51,686 nt of DNA from Phycisphaerales bacterium (GCA_007693785.1 RECY01000041.1:1-51686); one strand, 5' to 3'; shown: positions 1 through 9,694, counted from the first letter of the stretch. Program-made: numbers and translations. The notes: a model not told the origin generated them from the sequence alone.

Positions 1-141
1 GCGGAGAAGCCGATACACTAACTCTGTCGGTGGACTAAACCGTGGGGGCAGGTCACAGTGGCAGGTGCAGTCGCAGCCTGCATCCCAGCCCGAATTCCAG
101 GCCCAATGTCAGCAATGACGCCCGCGGCTCCGTTCGCCCGC

Positions 142-3100
142 TCAGGCCTCGCGCCCACCCCGCGCCCGCCCACCCCGCGAACCCGCACCACGCACACGAG
201 CCCGAGGCGCCTCCGCGTCCTCCGCATCATCCTCTTCGCCCGACTCGTCCTCCGCGTCTTCCTCGCCTTCCTCGTCCTCTTCCTCGTCGTCTTCTTCCTC
301 TTCGCCTTCGACGTACTCGTACTCATACTCGTCGTCGTCCTCATCCCCTTCTTCGTCGTCCTCGTCGTCGCCTTCCTCGCCCTCGTCATCTTCTTCGTCT
401 TCGGACTCGTCCTCGTCCTCTTCACCGTCCTCGGCGCTGTCTTCCTCTTCCCACGCTTCGTCGTCGTCTTCTTCGGACTCGTCTTCCTCATCGAGCTCGT
501 CGTCGGTTTCTTCCTCTTCCTCGTCTTCGTCATCGGCGCCAAGGTTGGGCTCGAAGGGCGGGGTTTCGTCTTCGTCCGGGGCGGCTCGGCGGCTGGTGAC
601 CTCGACGGCCGCCTTCTCTGATTCGCCAACCGCGACCGGCGGAACGTCCGCGTCGCCCTCCCCATCCTCGAACAGCCCGCCCGCGCCCGCGTCGGTCACG
701 TTCCCCGTCCCGTCGTCGCGCGGGTAGCTCACGCCGGTCGCCCGCGCCTCTTCCTCCGCGAGCGCCTTCATCGCGTCCCACTCGTTGATCGTGATCAGGA
801 CGTCCCGCGCCACCGAGCCCTTATGGGCGCTGATGATCCCGGCGATCCCCATCAGGTCGATCAGGCGGCTCGCCCGCGTGTAGCCGATCGCGAGGCGCCG
901 CTGCAGCAGGCTCACGCTCCCGCGCTTAGTCTCGAGGACAATCTCGACCGCGCGGTCGAACATCGGATCTTCCTGAGCGGCGGCGAGCGAGGCCGACGAG
1001 TTGTTCTGGCTCTCGAGGATCTTCTCCTCGTCCTCACCACCCGAGCGGAGTTGCACGAGCTGGCGCTCGAACGTCGGTGTCGCGACGTCCTTCATAAACC
1101 GCACGGCCTTGCGGATCTCCCGGTCGTCCACCAGCGTCCCCTGCGCACGGCTCAGCTTGCTGCTCCGCGGGCTCAGGTAGAGCATGTCCCCCTGACCCAG
1201 CAGCAGCTCGCCGCCCTTTTGATCGAGCACGATGCGCGAGTCCATCCCGCTCGCCACCTTGAACGCGATGCGGCACGGCATGTTGCTCTTGATCAGACCC
1301 GTCACCACGTTCGCCTGCGGGCGCTGCGTCGCCAGGATCAGGTGGATCCCCACCGCGCGGGCCTTCTGCGCGATGCGGATGATCGACCCCTCCACCTCCT
1401 TGTTGGTCATCATCAGGTCGGCCAGCTCGTCGATGATGAACACCATGTACGGCAACCGGCGCGGCACGCGCGCCTTCTGCTCCTCGGTCACCGCGCCCAG
1501 GGCCTCGCACAGCTCGTCGAAATCCAGCTCGTTGTAGCCCGCGATGTCGCGCACGCCCGCGTCGGCGAGCAGCTCGTACCGCTCGTCCATCTTCCGCACG
1601 GCCCACTCGAGGATCGCCGCCGCCTTGCCCATCTCCGTCACCACCGGGCTCATCAGGTGCGGGATGTCCTTGAACTGGCTCATCTCGACCATCTTCGGGT
1701 CGACCAGCACCATCTTCAGCTCGTTGGGCTTCTTCGTATAGAGGAACCCCATGATGATCGTGTTCATGCACACGCTCTTGCCGGAGCCGGTCGTGCCGGC
1801 GATCAGCATGTGCGGCATCTGCGTCAGGTCCGCGATCAGCGGGTCGCCGCTCGCGTCCTTGCCGAGGAACATCGGGAGCTTCATGTTCTCGAAGGCCGCC
1901 CGGTTGCTCATGAGCTCCTTGAGGCGCACCCGCTCCTTGGTCGGGTTGGGCACCTCAATGCCGACCGTGTCCCGCCCGGCCTGGTTCGCCACGATCCGGA
2001 TATTCACCGCCTTGAGCGCACGCGCGATGTCGCTCGACACCGTCTGCAGCGCGCTCACCCGCGTCCCCGGCGCGAGGCGGATGTGGTAGAGCGTGATCAC
2101 CGGGCCGGACTCGATGCTCACGACCTCGCCGTCGATCCGGTACTGCTGCAGCGCGTGCTCGAGCGCCTCGCCCTGCTCGCGCACGATCTCCCGCAGCTTC
2201 TCCTCGAAGTTGTCCTCGGGCTCCTCCAGCAAATCCAGCGGCGGGAAGCGGTAGCCCTCCAGCTCACCCACGTTCTGCAGGTCCCGCAAATCCTCGTCCG
2301 TCGCGCTGCGGCGCGTGTCGGCCCCGAAACGCACCGGCAGACGCGCGATCTTCTCACGCAGCGCGTCCTGGTCGAACACCTGCGGCGCGCCGGGCAGGTC
2401 ATCGTCCTCCTCCTCTTCCTCGGCGTCTTCGTCCTCGTACGCGTCCTCGGCGTCGTCCTCTTCCCAGTCTTCGTCCTCTTCCTCGGCGTTCTCGGCTTCG
2501 TACGCCGCGTCCTCGACGTCCTCTTCCTCCGCCGCCACGACACGCTTCTTCTTCGCCGCCTTCTTCGCGGTCGCCTTTTTCGTGCGCACGGGGCGGGCGA
2601 CGGTCTCGTCTTCCTCGTCGATCTCGACCTCGACGGGCTCGTCGACGTCGTTGAGGCGGACGGTGACCGTGCGGACCTTGTCGCGCGCGCCGACCATGCC
2701 GGCCAGCACGCCGCGGAGCCCGCGCTTAGCGACGCCGCCGGTCGCGGTGGCGGCCTTGCCGGTCCCGCGACGAAGGGCCGGGAACATCCGCCCCGCCACC
2801 CACGCCGGGACGGTGAAAACGTACTTGTCGAACGCGACCAGCAGCCCGATCAGCGCTAGCAGCCCGAGCCAGAGCAGGCTTCCGACGGCCCCGAAGCGGG
2901 CGGCCAGTTCCTCCCCCACCACGACGCCGACCGTGCCGCCGCTGAGGTCCGGCATCGCCCCGAGGTTGGGCGCGAGCAGCCGGAGCGTGCCCGCGAGGGC
3001 GGCGACGATGAGGACGACGCCGACGGTGCGGAGGATCGGCATCCCGACGGCCGCCACGCCGTGGCGCGGGCGCTTGGCGCTGACGAACAGCCCGACCGCC

Positions 3101-3456
3101 GCGAGCAGCATCAGCAGCCAGGCGCTGAGCCCGAGCAGGCGGAGCAGGTGGTAGCTCGCGTACGCCCCCACCGGCCCGCCCCAGTTGGAAACGGGCTCGT
3201 TCGGCGGGTAGACCGCGTGCCCCGGCGCATCGGCCGGATGAAAGCTCACCAGCGCAATCAGCAGAAACGCCCATAGCCCCGCGAGCACCAGCCACCCGGC
3301 CGCCCGCAGCACGCGCACCCCCGGCGTGCTCACCACCGCCTCACCATCCCCACGCCCACCACCACCGCGCCCGGAAGCACGACCGGAAGACCGCCCACGG
3401 GCCGAGGAGGAAGACCCCCGAGACCCCGATTTCGGATTGGTTCGACTCGATGCCAT
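142..3456 (-). CDS. ftsK: DNA translocase FtsK/SpoIIIE with long acidic C-terminal tail
   Basis: Membrane-anchored hexameric DNA pump that clears chromosomes from the division septum. The 1104-residue protein has a Ser/Arg/Gly-rich N-terminus (1-45), four hydrophobic segments (about 54-72, 103-126, 141-161, 188-209), and a Lys/Ala then Asp/Glu-rich linker (about 280-355). The RecA-like motor follows, with Walker A GTTGSGKSV at 554-562 and Walker B VFIIDELADL at 672-681. A winged-helix gamma domain of the KOPS-reading type lies at about 828-905. What is odd is that the protein does not stop there. Nearly 200 more residues follow, dominated by Asp and Glu and ending in a short Arg/Gly patch. 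The start lies 140 bases from the start of the divergent methyltransferase. Family call is secure; the role of the tail is unknown. Confidence 0.96.
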   Translation of the reverse strand: MASSRTNPKSGSRGSSSSARGRSSGRASGRGGGGRGDGEAVVSTPGVRVLRAAGWLVLAGLWAFLLIALVSFHPADAPGHAVYPPNEPVSNWGGPVGAYASYHLLRLLGLSAWLLMLLAAVGLFVSAKRPRHGVAAVGMPILRTVGVVLIVAALAGTLRLLAPNLGAMPDLSGGTVGVVVGEELAARFGAVGSLLWLGLLALIGLLVAFDKYVFTVPAWVAGRMFPALRRGTGKAATATGGVAKRGLRGVLAGMVGARDKVRTVTVRLNDVDEPVEVEIDEEDETVARPVRTKKATAKKAAKKKRVVAAEEEDVEDAAYEAENAEEEDEDWEEDDAEDAYEDEDAEEEEEDDDLPGAPQVFDQDALREKIARLPVRFGADTRRSATDEDLRDLQNVGELEGYRFPPLDLLEEPEDNFEEKLREIVREQGEALEHALQQYRIDGEVVSIESGPVITLYHIRLAPGTRVSALQTVSSDIARALKAVNIRIVANQAGRDTVGIEVPNPTKERVRLKELMSNRAAFENMKLPMFLGKDASGDPLIADLTQMPHMLIAGTTGSGKSVCMNTIIMGFLYTKKPNELKMVLVDPKMVEMSQFKDIPHLMSPVVTEMGKAAAILEWAVRKMDERYELLADAGVRDIAGYNELDFDELCEALGAVTEEQKARVPRRLPYMVFIIDELADLMMTNKEVEGSIIRIAQKARAVGIHLILATQRPQANVVTGLIKSNMPCRIAFKVASGMDSRIVLDQKGGELLLGQGDMLYLSPRSSKLSRAQGTLVDDREIRKAVRFMKDVATPTFERQLVQLRSGGEDEEKILESQNNSSASLAAAQEDPMFDRAVEIVLETKRGSVSLLQRRLAIGYTRASRLIDLMGIAGIISAHKGSVARDVLITINEWDAMKALAEEEARATGVSYPRDDGTGNVTDAGAGGLFEDGEGDADVPPVAVGESEKAAVEVTSRRAAPDEDETPPFEPNLGADDEDEEEEETDDELDEEDESEEDDDEAWEEEDSAEDGEEDEDESEDEEDDEGEEGDDEDDEEGDEDDDEYEYEYVEGEEEEDDEEEDEEGEEDAEDESGEEDDAEDAEAPRARVRGAGSRGGRARGGREA

Positions 3457-3596
3457 CGCCTGCGTTCATCGGCGGAACCGCCCGCCACAAGGCAGAATAC
3501 GGGCATCCCCCGCCTCTCGGATCGCCCGGGCTCACCCCGACGCCCCCACCCGAACGCCCCCTATCCTTCCTCGCCTCCGTCCCGAGCCCGCCCACC

Positions 3597-4241
3597 ATGA
3601 CCACCGACCCCGGCTATCTCGACCCCTATCTGGAAGCGGTCCGGCTCCACGGCTGCGGCTTTGCGTCGCTCCTCTGGCGCAGCCCGGAATACCAGATCGC
3701 CCGCTTCCGCGTCCTTGCCGAGGTGCTCGAACCCACCGGACGCGTCATCGCCGACCTGGGGTGCGGGCGCGCGGACCTCGCCGAATGGATGGAGCGCGAA
3801 GGCATCCCCTACGGGCGGTACATCGGCGTCGAAGCGGTGCCCGAGCTCGCCGGCGAAGCCGCGAGACGGGCCGCCGCACTCCCCGAAGCCTCGATCCTCA
3901 CCGCCGACTTCGCGGGCGACCCGACCCTCTTCGACCGCCTCACCCGCGAGCACCACGCGGAGGCGTTCGTCTTCAGCGGCTCGCTCAACACCTTCACCCA
4001 GCACGAAGCCGAGGGCGTGCTCGATCGCGCTTGGCGCGCGATCGCGCGCGTCCGAGGCGGGCGCCTGGTCTTCAACTTCCTGAGCGATCAGACCCGCGAG
4101 GCCCCGGACGACACCGGCCCGGCCCGCCGGTTCGAGACCCTCGCCCTCACCCGATGGGCCCTGGCCCGCACCCCGAGCATCATCCTGCGCCACGACTACC
4201 TGTGCGGGCACGACGCCACGATTGCGATGCTCGCCACCTGA
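3597..4241 (+). CDS. class I SAM-dependent methyltransferase
   Basis: A 214-residue protein of the Rossmann-fold methyltransferase superfamily. Motif I reads VIADLGCGRADLAEW at roughly residues 46-60, followed by the acidic residue expected to hold the ribose hydroxyls (IGVEAVPE). The later FNFLSD segment resembles a post-motif strand. The frame is open further upstream to 3450, which would overlap ftsK, but the ATG at 3597 gives the usual spacing before motif I and leaves a normal divergent promoter gap. A TATCCT element lies 29 bases upstream. It is divergent from ftsK and convergent with the thioredoxin-like gene, 28 bases away. The substrate cannot be told from sequence. Confidence 0.8.
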   Translation: MTTDPGYLDPYLEAVRLHGCGFASLLWRSPEYQIARFRVLAEVLEPTGRVIADLGCGRADLAEWMEREGIPYGRYIGVEAVPELAGEAARRAAALPEASILTADFAGDPTLFDRLTREHHAEAFVFSGSLNTFTQHEAEGVLDRAWRAIARVRGGRLVFNFLSDQTREAPDDTGPARRFETLALTRWALARTPSIILRHDYLCGHDATIAMLAT

Positions 4242-4269
4242 AGCCGCACGCCCCTGCCGGCGACGACGC

Positions 4270-5631
4270 TCACTCCCCGAGCTTGGCGAGGTGCTCGTCG
4301 ATCAGCTCGCGGATCTTGGGGAACGGGTCGTTGTTCTCCGGGTGGAACCCGCGGGCCATGTGCAGCAGCTCCCCCTCGGGCCCGATGACCACGAAGCTCG
4401 GGTACGCCCGCACGCGGTACTCGGTCGCGACGTCGTCGGCCTCGAGCAGGATCGTGTACGTGTACCCGTTCTCGTCCATGTACTCCGCCGGCTTGCTCAG
4501 GTCACGCTCGCGAACCGCCAGCCCGAGCACCGTCACCGGCTTGCCCTCGTAGTCCTCGTGCAGCTTCTGCACCAGCGGGCTGCTCAGCTTGCAAGGCAGG
4601 CACCACGTCCCCCAGAAGTCCAGCACCACCACACGCCCACGCAGGTCCGACAGACGGACCGTCTCCCCCTCCGGCGTCTCCAACTCGAACTCGGGTGCGG
4701 GTGTCGCCGTCGGACGCGACGCGTCCGTCGCACGGGGTGTCTCCGCCGGACGCTCCACCACCGGCTGCGCCCCCCCGGGCTCGATCCGGCGACGCTGCGT
4801 CGTCGTCCCGCCCCGGTTCGGCTGCATCTGCGGACGCTGGTCCGGCGCCATCGCCGTCTCGTACCCCTCCGGCGCCCGGATCTCGAACGCCGCCTCGCTC
4901 AGGTTCCGGCTCGTGTCCGGGCGACGCAGCACCAGCTCCTGGCTCACGATCGGGAACTGCACCGTCACCTGACGCGGCAAACCGTCCTGCGCGATCGCGA
5001 ACCGATACCCCGCCTGCCCGATCATGAACACCATCACCTCGCAACGCTCGCCGTCCACCTCCACCGCGGGCCCGGACATCACGCGCTCGGCTTCCGCCGC
5101 GAGCGCCGCGAACGGGCTCTTCCCGCGCAGGCCCTCCGCCGGCGGCAGCATCACCGTCATCGCCATCTGCCCGCTGTACCCCGTCGGACGCGCGCCCCGC
5201 ATCACACGCTTGTTCTCGTGATCCAGCCACGTCGCGCGGCTCGCGTCCCACACGATGTCAAACGCCGCCGACTCGCCCTCTTCGCCCACCGAACCCGTCC
5301 CGGCCGCACGCACCAGCCCGGTCCCCTCCGCGTTCGGCGCAAACCAGATCTCCCCCTTCGCCCGGGGCATCTGCGTCACCACCTGCTCCATCCCCTTCGG
5401 GTTGGCCTCGAACTCGAACACCACCGAGTCCATCGCATCCCACGCACGGTCCGCACGCTCGATCAACGCCCGCATCTCCGACGACACGCCCGGGCGGCTC
5501 GAACCCCCCTCCCGCGCGTCCGTCCGCACCGAACGATCGTCCTGCGCCCAAGCCGAGCCCGCCGCCAGCGACAAACCCGCCAAAGGCACGCTCACACACA
5601 AGCTCGCAGCTGCAATCCGGCGCCAAGACAT
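4270..5631 (-). CDS. exported TlpA-type thiol-disulfide protein with N-terminal lipoprotein-sorting-like domain
   Basis: A 453-residue exported protein in two parts. A signal peptide (MSWRRIAAASLCV, then a hydrophobic stretch ending AWA) is followed by a region resembling LolA/DUF2092-type beta proteins (roughly residues 45-270). After a low-complexity linker comes a C-terminal TlpA/ResA-like thioredoxin domain with the redox motif WGTWCLPC. The frame runs 17 codons further upstream, but the ATG at 5631 starts a clean signal peptide and has GGAG nine bases before it. Known relatives reduce disulfides in periplasmic cytochromes or respond to redox stress. The substrate of this one is not indicated. 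The preceding 260 bases hold only a weak promoter-like pair and nothing coding. Confidence 0.82.
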   Translation of the reverse strand: MSWRRIAAASLCVSVPLAGLSLAAGSAWAQDDRSVRTDAREGGSSRPGVSSEMRALIERADRAWDAMDSVVFEFEANPKGMEQVVTQMPRAKGEIWFAPNAEGTGLVRAAGTGSVGEEGESAAFDIVWDASRATWLDHENKRVMRGARPTGYSGQMAMTVMLPPAEGLRGKSPFAALAAEAERVMSGPAVEVDGERCEVMVFMIGQAGYRFAIAQDGLPRQVTVQFPIVSQELVLRRPDTSRNLSEAAFEIRAPEGYETAMAPDQRPQMQPNRGGTTTQRRRIEPGGAQPVVERPAETPRATDASRPTATPAPEFELETPEGETVRLSDLRGRVVVLDFWGTWCLPCKLSSPLVQKLHEDYEGKPVTVLGLAVRERDLSKPAEYMDENGYTYTILLEADDVATEYRVRAYPSFVVIGPEGELLHMARGFHPENNDPFPKIRELIDEHLAKLGE

Positions 5632-5891
5632 CGTCGTTCTCCAAGAAACTGCGTCACACCGCCCAATGCCCCGGCTCTCCATACGCCCGAGGCCCTCGGC
5701 ACGGTTTCATTCATACCCGATCCCGACCACGCATGGTGCACACCGCACCCACGCGGCAGCACCCGCCCCACGCCATCACTACCCCAAGCCACCAATGACG
5801 TTGCAAACCATCCCTCAAAAACCCCAACGATTCCAGGTATCTCCCGCGCTGCCGACCCCTCCACCGTCCCAGAACCCTCGGCTCACCCGTC

Positions 5892-6794
5892 TCAGACACC
5901 GACCTGCCCACCCTCCGGAGACTCCGGCGGCACCCGGTGGAGCAGAGCCGCCAAAGCCGCCCCCGGATCCGCCTGACGCATCAGGTGTTCACCCACCAGC
6001 GCCATCCGCACGTCCGACTCCCGCAGACGGTCCAAATCCTCGCGCGTCGTGATCCCGCTCTCGGCGACCAGCCTCGTCCGGTCCGGGATCGACGGGAGCA
6101 GCCCCAGCACGTGCCCCAGGTCCGTCCGCATCGTCCGCAGGTCCCGGTTGTTCACCCCAAACAGGCGCAGCCCCGGCGCTTCCGGGCCCACCAAATGGGC
6201 GACCGAGTCCAGGCACGCCCGGTCGTGGATCTCCAACAATGTGGACATCCCGAGCGACTCGGCCAGCGCCAGCAGATCCGCGATCCGCGACGCCGACCCG
6301 TCCGCCTCCAACAGGCACTCGGCGATCAGCAGCACCGCGTCGGCCCCCAATGCACGCGCCTCGTAGACCTGGTACGCCTCCAGAATGAAATCCTTCCGAA
6401 GCACCGGGAGCGGGCAGGACGCCTTGATCCGCGCGATGTAGGAAAGATCACCCCCGAAGAACTTTTCGTCCGTCAGGCACGAGATCGCCGATGCCCCCCC
6501 AACGAGGTAGCGTTCCGCGATGCCCTCCGGCTCAAACCCCAAACCCCGATCCAAAGGATGGTCCCCCGACCAGCGTGACCCCTGCGCCCGGATCACGCCC
6601 GCGCTCGGGCTCCGACGCTTGATCTCCGCGATCACCCCCGTCAGCTCGCGCGAGTCCCGCACCGCCGAAGCAAACGCCCGCGCCGGCTCGGCCTCCGCCG
6701 ACCGCGCGACCAGTTCCGACTCGGGCGTCCGCGCACGGCTGGCCTCGATCACCGTCCGCGTGTGCGCCACGATCTCCGCGAGTCGACCCGGCAT
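5892..6794 (-). CDS. trpC: indole-3-glycerol phosphate synthase
   Basis: Fourth step of tryptophan synthesis from chorismate: ring closure of CdRP to indole-3-glycerol phosphate. The TIM-barrel signatures are intact: GVIAEIKRRSPSAG (catalytic Lys), PVLRKDFI, LLIAECLL, LLEIHD, FGVNNRDL and LVAESGI. From the ATG at 6794 the protein is 300 residues, slightly longer than the usual 255-270. The frame stays open to an ATG at 6896 and beyond, but that extra stretch is Asp/Arg/Gly-rich and unlike the family, so the shorter start (MPGRLAEIVAHTR) is preferred. No other trp gene is nearby. The gene is divergent from the CPBP protease gene. Confidence 0.93.
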   Translation of the reverse strand: MPGRLAEIVAHTRTVIEASRARTPESELVARSAEAEPARAFASAVRDSRELTGVIAEIKRRSPSAGVIRAQGSRWSGDHPLDRGLGFEPEGIAERYLVGGASAISCLTDEKFFGGDLSYIARIKASCPLPVLRKDFILEAYQVYEARALGADAVLLIAECLLEADGSASRIADLLALAESLGMSTLLEIHDRACLDSVAHLVGPEAPGLRLFGVNNRDLRTMRTDLGHVLGLLPSIPDRTRLVAESGITTREDLDRLRESDVRMALVGEHLMRQADPGAALAALLHRVPPESPEGGQVGV

Positions 6795-6894
6795 CCCCGA
6801 GCCCGACTCCCGATCCGCGCCCGCCCGATCCGCGCCCACCCGGTCCACGGGCCCCGTCGTCGGCTCGGCTGCTCGATCGGTCTCGCCCGTGGTC

Positions 6895-7818
6895 ATGACC
6901 TGCATCATTGCCGTCACGCTCGCCCTGGGCGCGGGCTCGGCCTTCGCCGGCTCCGGCGCCCCCGTCGAGGACGTTCGGCTCGGCGACATCCTCGAACTCC
7001 TCTACCGATGGCGGCTCGCCCTGCTCGCCCTCGCGACCCTCGCCGTCGCCTGCCTCCTCTGGGCCGGCGACGTCATCCGACCCGGCTCCATCGCCCGCAG
7101 CGGGCAACGCGACGTCAACGCCTATCCCGCGATGATCTGGATCTTCGCCGCCCTGCTCGTCTACCTCACCACCGCGATGAGCTACACCTTCGCCGCCCAG
7201 CAGCCCTGGATCACCGCGCAGGCCCCCGACGGCTCGCTCCGCTACACCGCCGCCGTCACCGGCGCCGCCATGACCATCGCCGCCATTGTCGCGATCGGCA
7301 TGAGCTACCTCATGGCCCGCGGCGTCACCAAGACCGGCCTCCGCGTCCACCCCGCCGACCTGCCCCTCGGCCTCCTCGCGCTCCTGCTCGCCTACCCCGT
7401 CGTCGCGCTCGTGGGCTCGCTCGCCGCCGGCGCCCACGCCGCCATCACCAGCGAGCCGCCGAGCCAGCTCGCCCACCCCATCCTCGAAGCCCTCAGCGGC
7501 AACCTCGCCGACCCCTGGGCATGGCTCCTCATCGCGGCCGTCGTCCTTGGCGCGCCCATCGTCGAAGAAATCCTCTACCGCGGCTTCCTCCAGAGCGCCA
7601 TGCTCCGCGCGTTCAAGTCCCCCTGGATCGCGATCGTCTGCACCAGCCTGGTCTTCACGCTCGCCCACGCGCCCGGCGGCATCCCCTGGTACGCCCTGCT
7701 CACCCTCTTCACCCTCAGCATCGCCCTCGGGCTCGCCTTCGAACGCACGCGCCACATCGGCGTCCCCATCGTCATGCACGTCGCCTTCAACGCGCTCAAT
7801 ATCGCGATGGCCGCGTAG
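6895..7818 (+). CDS. CPBP-family intramembrane metalloprotease
   Basis: A 307-residue polytopic membrane protein. It begins with a signal-like segment and shows about eight hydrophobic stretches. All CPBP (Rce1/Abi) motifs are present near the C-terminus: EEILYR (EExxxR), FTLAH (FxxxH) and HVAFN (HxxxN), which form the intramembrane metal site. Family members cleave prenylated or membrane peptides, or act in bacteriocin immunity; the substrate is unknown here. The start at 6895 is chosen because the hydrophobic reading begins there. Its ATG overlaps an opposite-strand ATG of the trpC frame in GGTCATGACC. No strong ribosome site precedes it, so the start is uncertain. It converges on the next gene with 34 bases between. 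Confidence 0.82.
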   Translation: MTCIIAVTLALGAGSAFAGSGAPVEDVRLGDILELLYRWRLALLALATLAVACLLWAGDVIRPGSIARSGQRDVNAYPAMIWIFAALLVYLTTAMSYTFAAQQPWITAQAPDGSLRYTAAVTGAAMTIAAIVAIGMSYLMARGVTKTGLRVHPADLPLGLLALLLAYPVVALVGSLAAGAHAAITSEPPSQLAHPILEALSGNLADPWAWLLIAAVVLGAPIVEEILYRGFLQSAMLRAFKSPWIAIVCTSLVFTLAHAPGGIPWYALLTLFTLSIALGLAFERTRHIGVPIVMHVAFNALNIAMAA

Positions 7819-7852
7819 ACCTCACGCCCCCCGTCACCCGGACGGAGCCCCC

Positions 7853-8509
7853 TCACCCCCGGACGCCGTACCGCCTCGGCTCCGTCGGCCACTCGTACCG
7901 CGCCGCCAGCGCCGCCACCCAGTCTTCCTCCAGAAGCTCATGCACCGCGCCCCACGACGCGCCCCGCAGGCGGCGCTCGCTCAGCGGGCGGTCCCGCCGC
8001 ACCCATCGCGTCCGGCGCGACAGGTCGCGGTGATACCACCGCTCCCGGTATCGGATCGCCCGGTCGAGCGCCAGCGGGCTCGGCTCCAGCCCCCACCGAC
8101 GCCACAACGGCTCCAAGAGACGGATCGGCTCCAGCCGCAGCTCGTCAAAACAAGCCGGCGAGAGCCCATCGCCCACGCCGACCGGCAACGCCACCCACAG
8201 GCGCGCGAGGGTGCGCCACCCCTGCAAGGCCCGCGCCGCGTCCTCGGCGTCGCGGACCCATCCCCGCCGGGCGAGGGCCGTCACCCACACCACCGGGTTG
8301 CGCAGCACCAGCGTCGCCCCGGGCGGGACCGAGCCGAGCGACGGCTCGAACGGGTCCAGCACGACCACCCGCACGCCCCCGCTCGCAACACCCTCCCCCG
8401 CGCCGACCGCCAGCCCGAAACCCGACGCCGCGGCGTGCGCCACGATCGCGACCCCCGACCCCGGCGTCGCGACGAGCACACGGGATGGCGTCGGCGCGTC
8501 CACCGGCAA
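7853..8509 (-). CDS. hypothetical protein, possibly sulfotransferase-like
   Basis: A 218-residue soluble protein starting at TTG 8509; a GTG at 8503 is an alternative. I do not recognise it firmly. Three segments are arranged like a sulfotransferase: an N-terminal glycine-rich loop (VATPGSGVAIVAH), a central strand (LVLRNPVVWVTAL) resembling the PAPS-binding R/S strand, and a later segment (FDELRLEPIRLLEPLWRRWG) resembling the usual Y-E-D-L-x-x-D-P helix. The rest is Arg/Trp-rich. The classical PAPS loop is degraded, so the enzyme may be divergent or inactive. It is downstream of the fibro-slime gene on the same strand, 85 bases away, and could be co-transcribed with it. Confidence 0.5.
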   Translation of the reverse strand: MPVDAPTPSRVLVATPGSGVAIVAHAAASGFGLAVGAGEGVASGGVRVVVLDPFEPSLGSVPPGATLVLRNPVVWVTALARRGWVRDAEDAARALQGWRTLARLWVALPVGVGDGLSPACFDELRLEPIRLLEPLWRRWGLEPSPLALDRAIRYRERWYHRDLSRRTRWVRRDRPLSERRLRGASWGAVHELLEEDWVAALAARYEWPTEPRRYGVRG

Positions 8510-8594
8510 GCGTAGTGCGCGCGCGGCCGCGGGCCCCTGCCCACCGGGGCCCGCAACCGGGGTTCATGGGCTGTGCGAGGTCGAGACGGGCCGC

Positions 8595-9572
8595 TCAGTC
8601 GTGCAGCGACGCGCTCTGCGGCAGCTCGATGGTGCGGAGCTGCAGCGTGGTCTCCATCCGGAAGTTCGCCTGCGTGCGGTGACGCTCCACGAAGAAGAAC
8701 TTCAGGTTGTACGTCCGCCCGTCCTCCAGCCAGTTCAGGCGGTCCAGCTCGATCGTCTGATCGACGCGCGAGTGCACCCCGCCGATGTCGATCACCAGTT
8801 TCCCGTCGATGAAGACCCAGACGTCGTCGTCACCGCTGAAGGTGAAGACCTGCCCGGCCCCCTCGTTGTACACAAACTCGGTGTCCAGCTCGTACGTGAA
8901 GTGGAAGTTGCGGCTGCCACCGCTGGAGTTGCCGAACAGCTCCCCGTCGATCGGGAAGAACCCGCCGCGGCTCGTGAAGTGCTGGTGGTTCCGGTCGTCG
9001 AAGACGTACCGGTTCGTCCCCTGCTGGCGCACCAGCGTGATGGGGTAGCTGGTGGTCATGTTGACCCCCGGCACGTCGCGGAACCACTGGTTGAACGTGT
9101 CGGCGCTGGTCACCGCGCCGCCGGGGTTGCTGTTCACGCTCTCATTGGTGTCCCCGGGGCGGGCATCAATGTAGCTCTTGCCCCACAGGATGGGCTGCCC
9201 GGCGCTGTTGCTCGCCTGGCGGCTCACGCGGTAGCCCATCGAGTTGAACACGGGCTTCCCGTCCTCCCCGAGCTCGTCCTTGACGATGCCGACGTAGTGC
9301 CCGAAGCCGCCCGAGGGCTGGCGCTCAAAGTCCGGGTGCCCCTGAGGATGCCCGCGCTCGTGGAAGTCGCGGATCGTGCCGGTCAGCGTCAGCGTCGCGG
9401 GCAGGTGCCCGAACTGGTCACCCGAGCCGTAGGTCGGGATCGACACCCAGTAAGCGCCGTTGAATAGCTGCCCGTCCTGCGACTGCTGCTGGGCGCTGGC
9501 CGCCCCGCTCGCCAGAGCCAGTACGCCCGCCGCGATGGTGGCGGGCCCGATTGTCCGTCGGTTCGCGTGCAT
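8595..9572 (-). CDS. secreted fibro-slime domain protein
   Basis: A 325-residue exported protein. A signal peptide (MHANRRTIGPATIAAGVLAL, cleavage near ASA-QQQ) is followed by a fibro-slime domain (the PA14-related type named from slime-mould spore-coat and cellulosome-associated proteins). Key stretches are FTFSGDDDVWVFIDGKLVID and GGVHSRVDQTIEL, where the clustered Asp residues should bind calcium. The ATG at 9572 is preceded by GGAGG at good spacing. The domain is usually a carbohydrate-facing or surface adhesive module, so an extracellular role is likely. It follows rpoN on the same strand after a 222-base gap that holds a candidate sigma-54 promoter. Confidence 0.85.
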   Translation of the reverse strand: MHANRRTIGPATIAAGVLALASGAASAQQQSQDGQLFNGAYWVSIPTYGSGDQFGHLPATLTLTGTIRDFHERGHPQGHPDFERQPSGGFGHYVGIVKDELGEDGKPVFNSMGYRVSRQASNSAGQPILWGKSYIDARPGDTNESVNSNPGGAVTSADTFNQWFRDVPGVNMTTSYPITLVRQQGTNRYVFDDRNHQHFTSRGGFFPIDGELFGNSSGGSRNFHFTYELDTEFVYNEGAGQVFTFSGDDDVWVFIDGKLVIDIGGVHSRVDQTIELDRLNWLEDGRTYNLKFFFVERHRTQANFRMETTLQLRTIELPQSASLHD

Positions 9573-9694
9573 GTGGTTGGTCCCTCCAAAAAGCACCGCG
9601 GGGCGCCCGGGCCCAGTGCCCGACACGCTCCATGGACACCTTCCGATCCAACCCAGCCCACGCACACACCCCACGATGCGGGGAACGCAACGAC

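Noticed and set aside
61-621. Hydrophobic-looking plus-strand frames opposite the acidic FtsK tail
   Set aside because: Leu/Val/Phe-rich strings arise simply from reading the complement of Asp/Glu codons.
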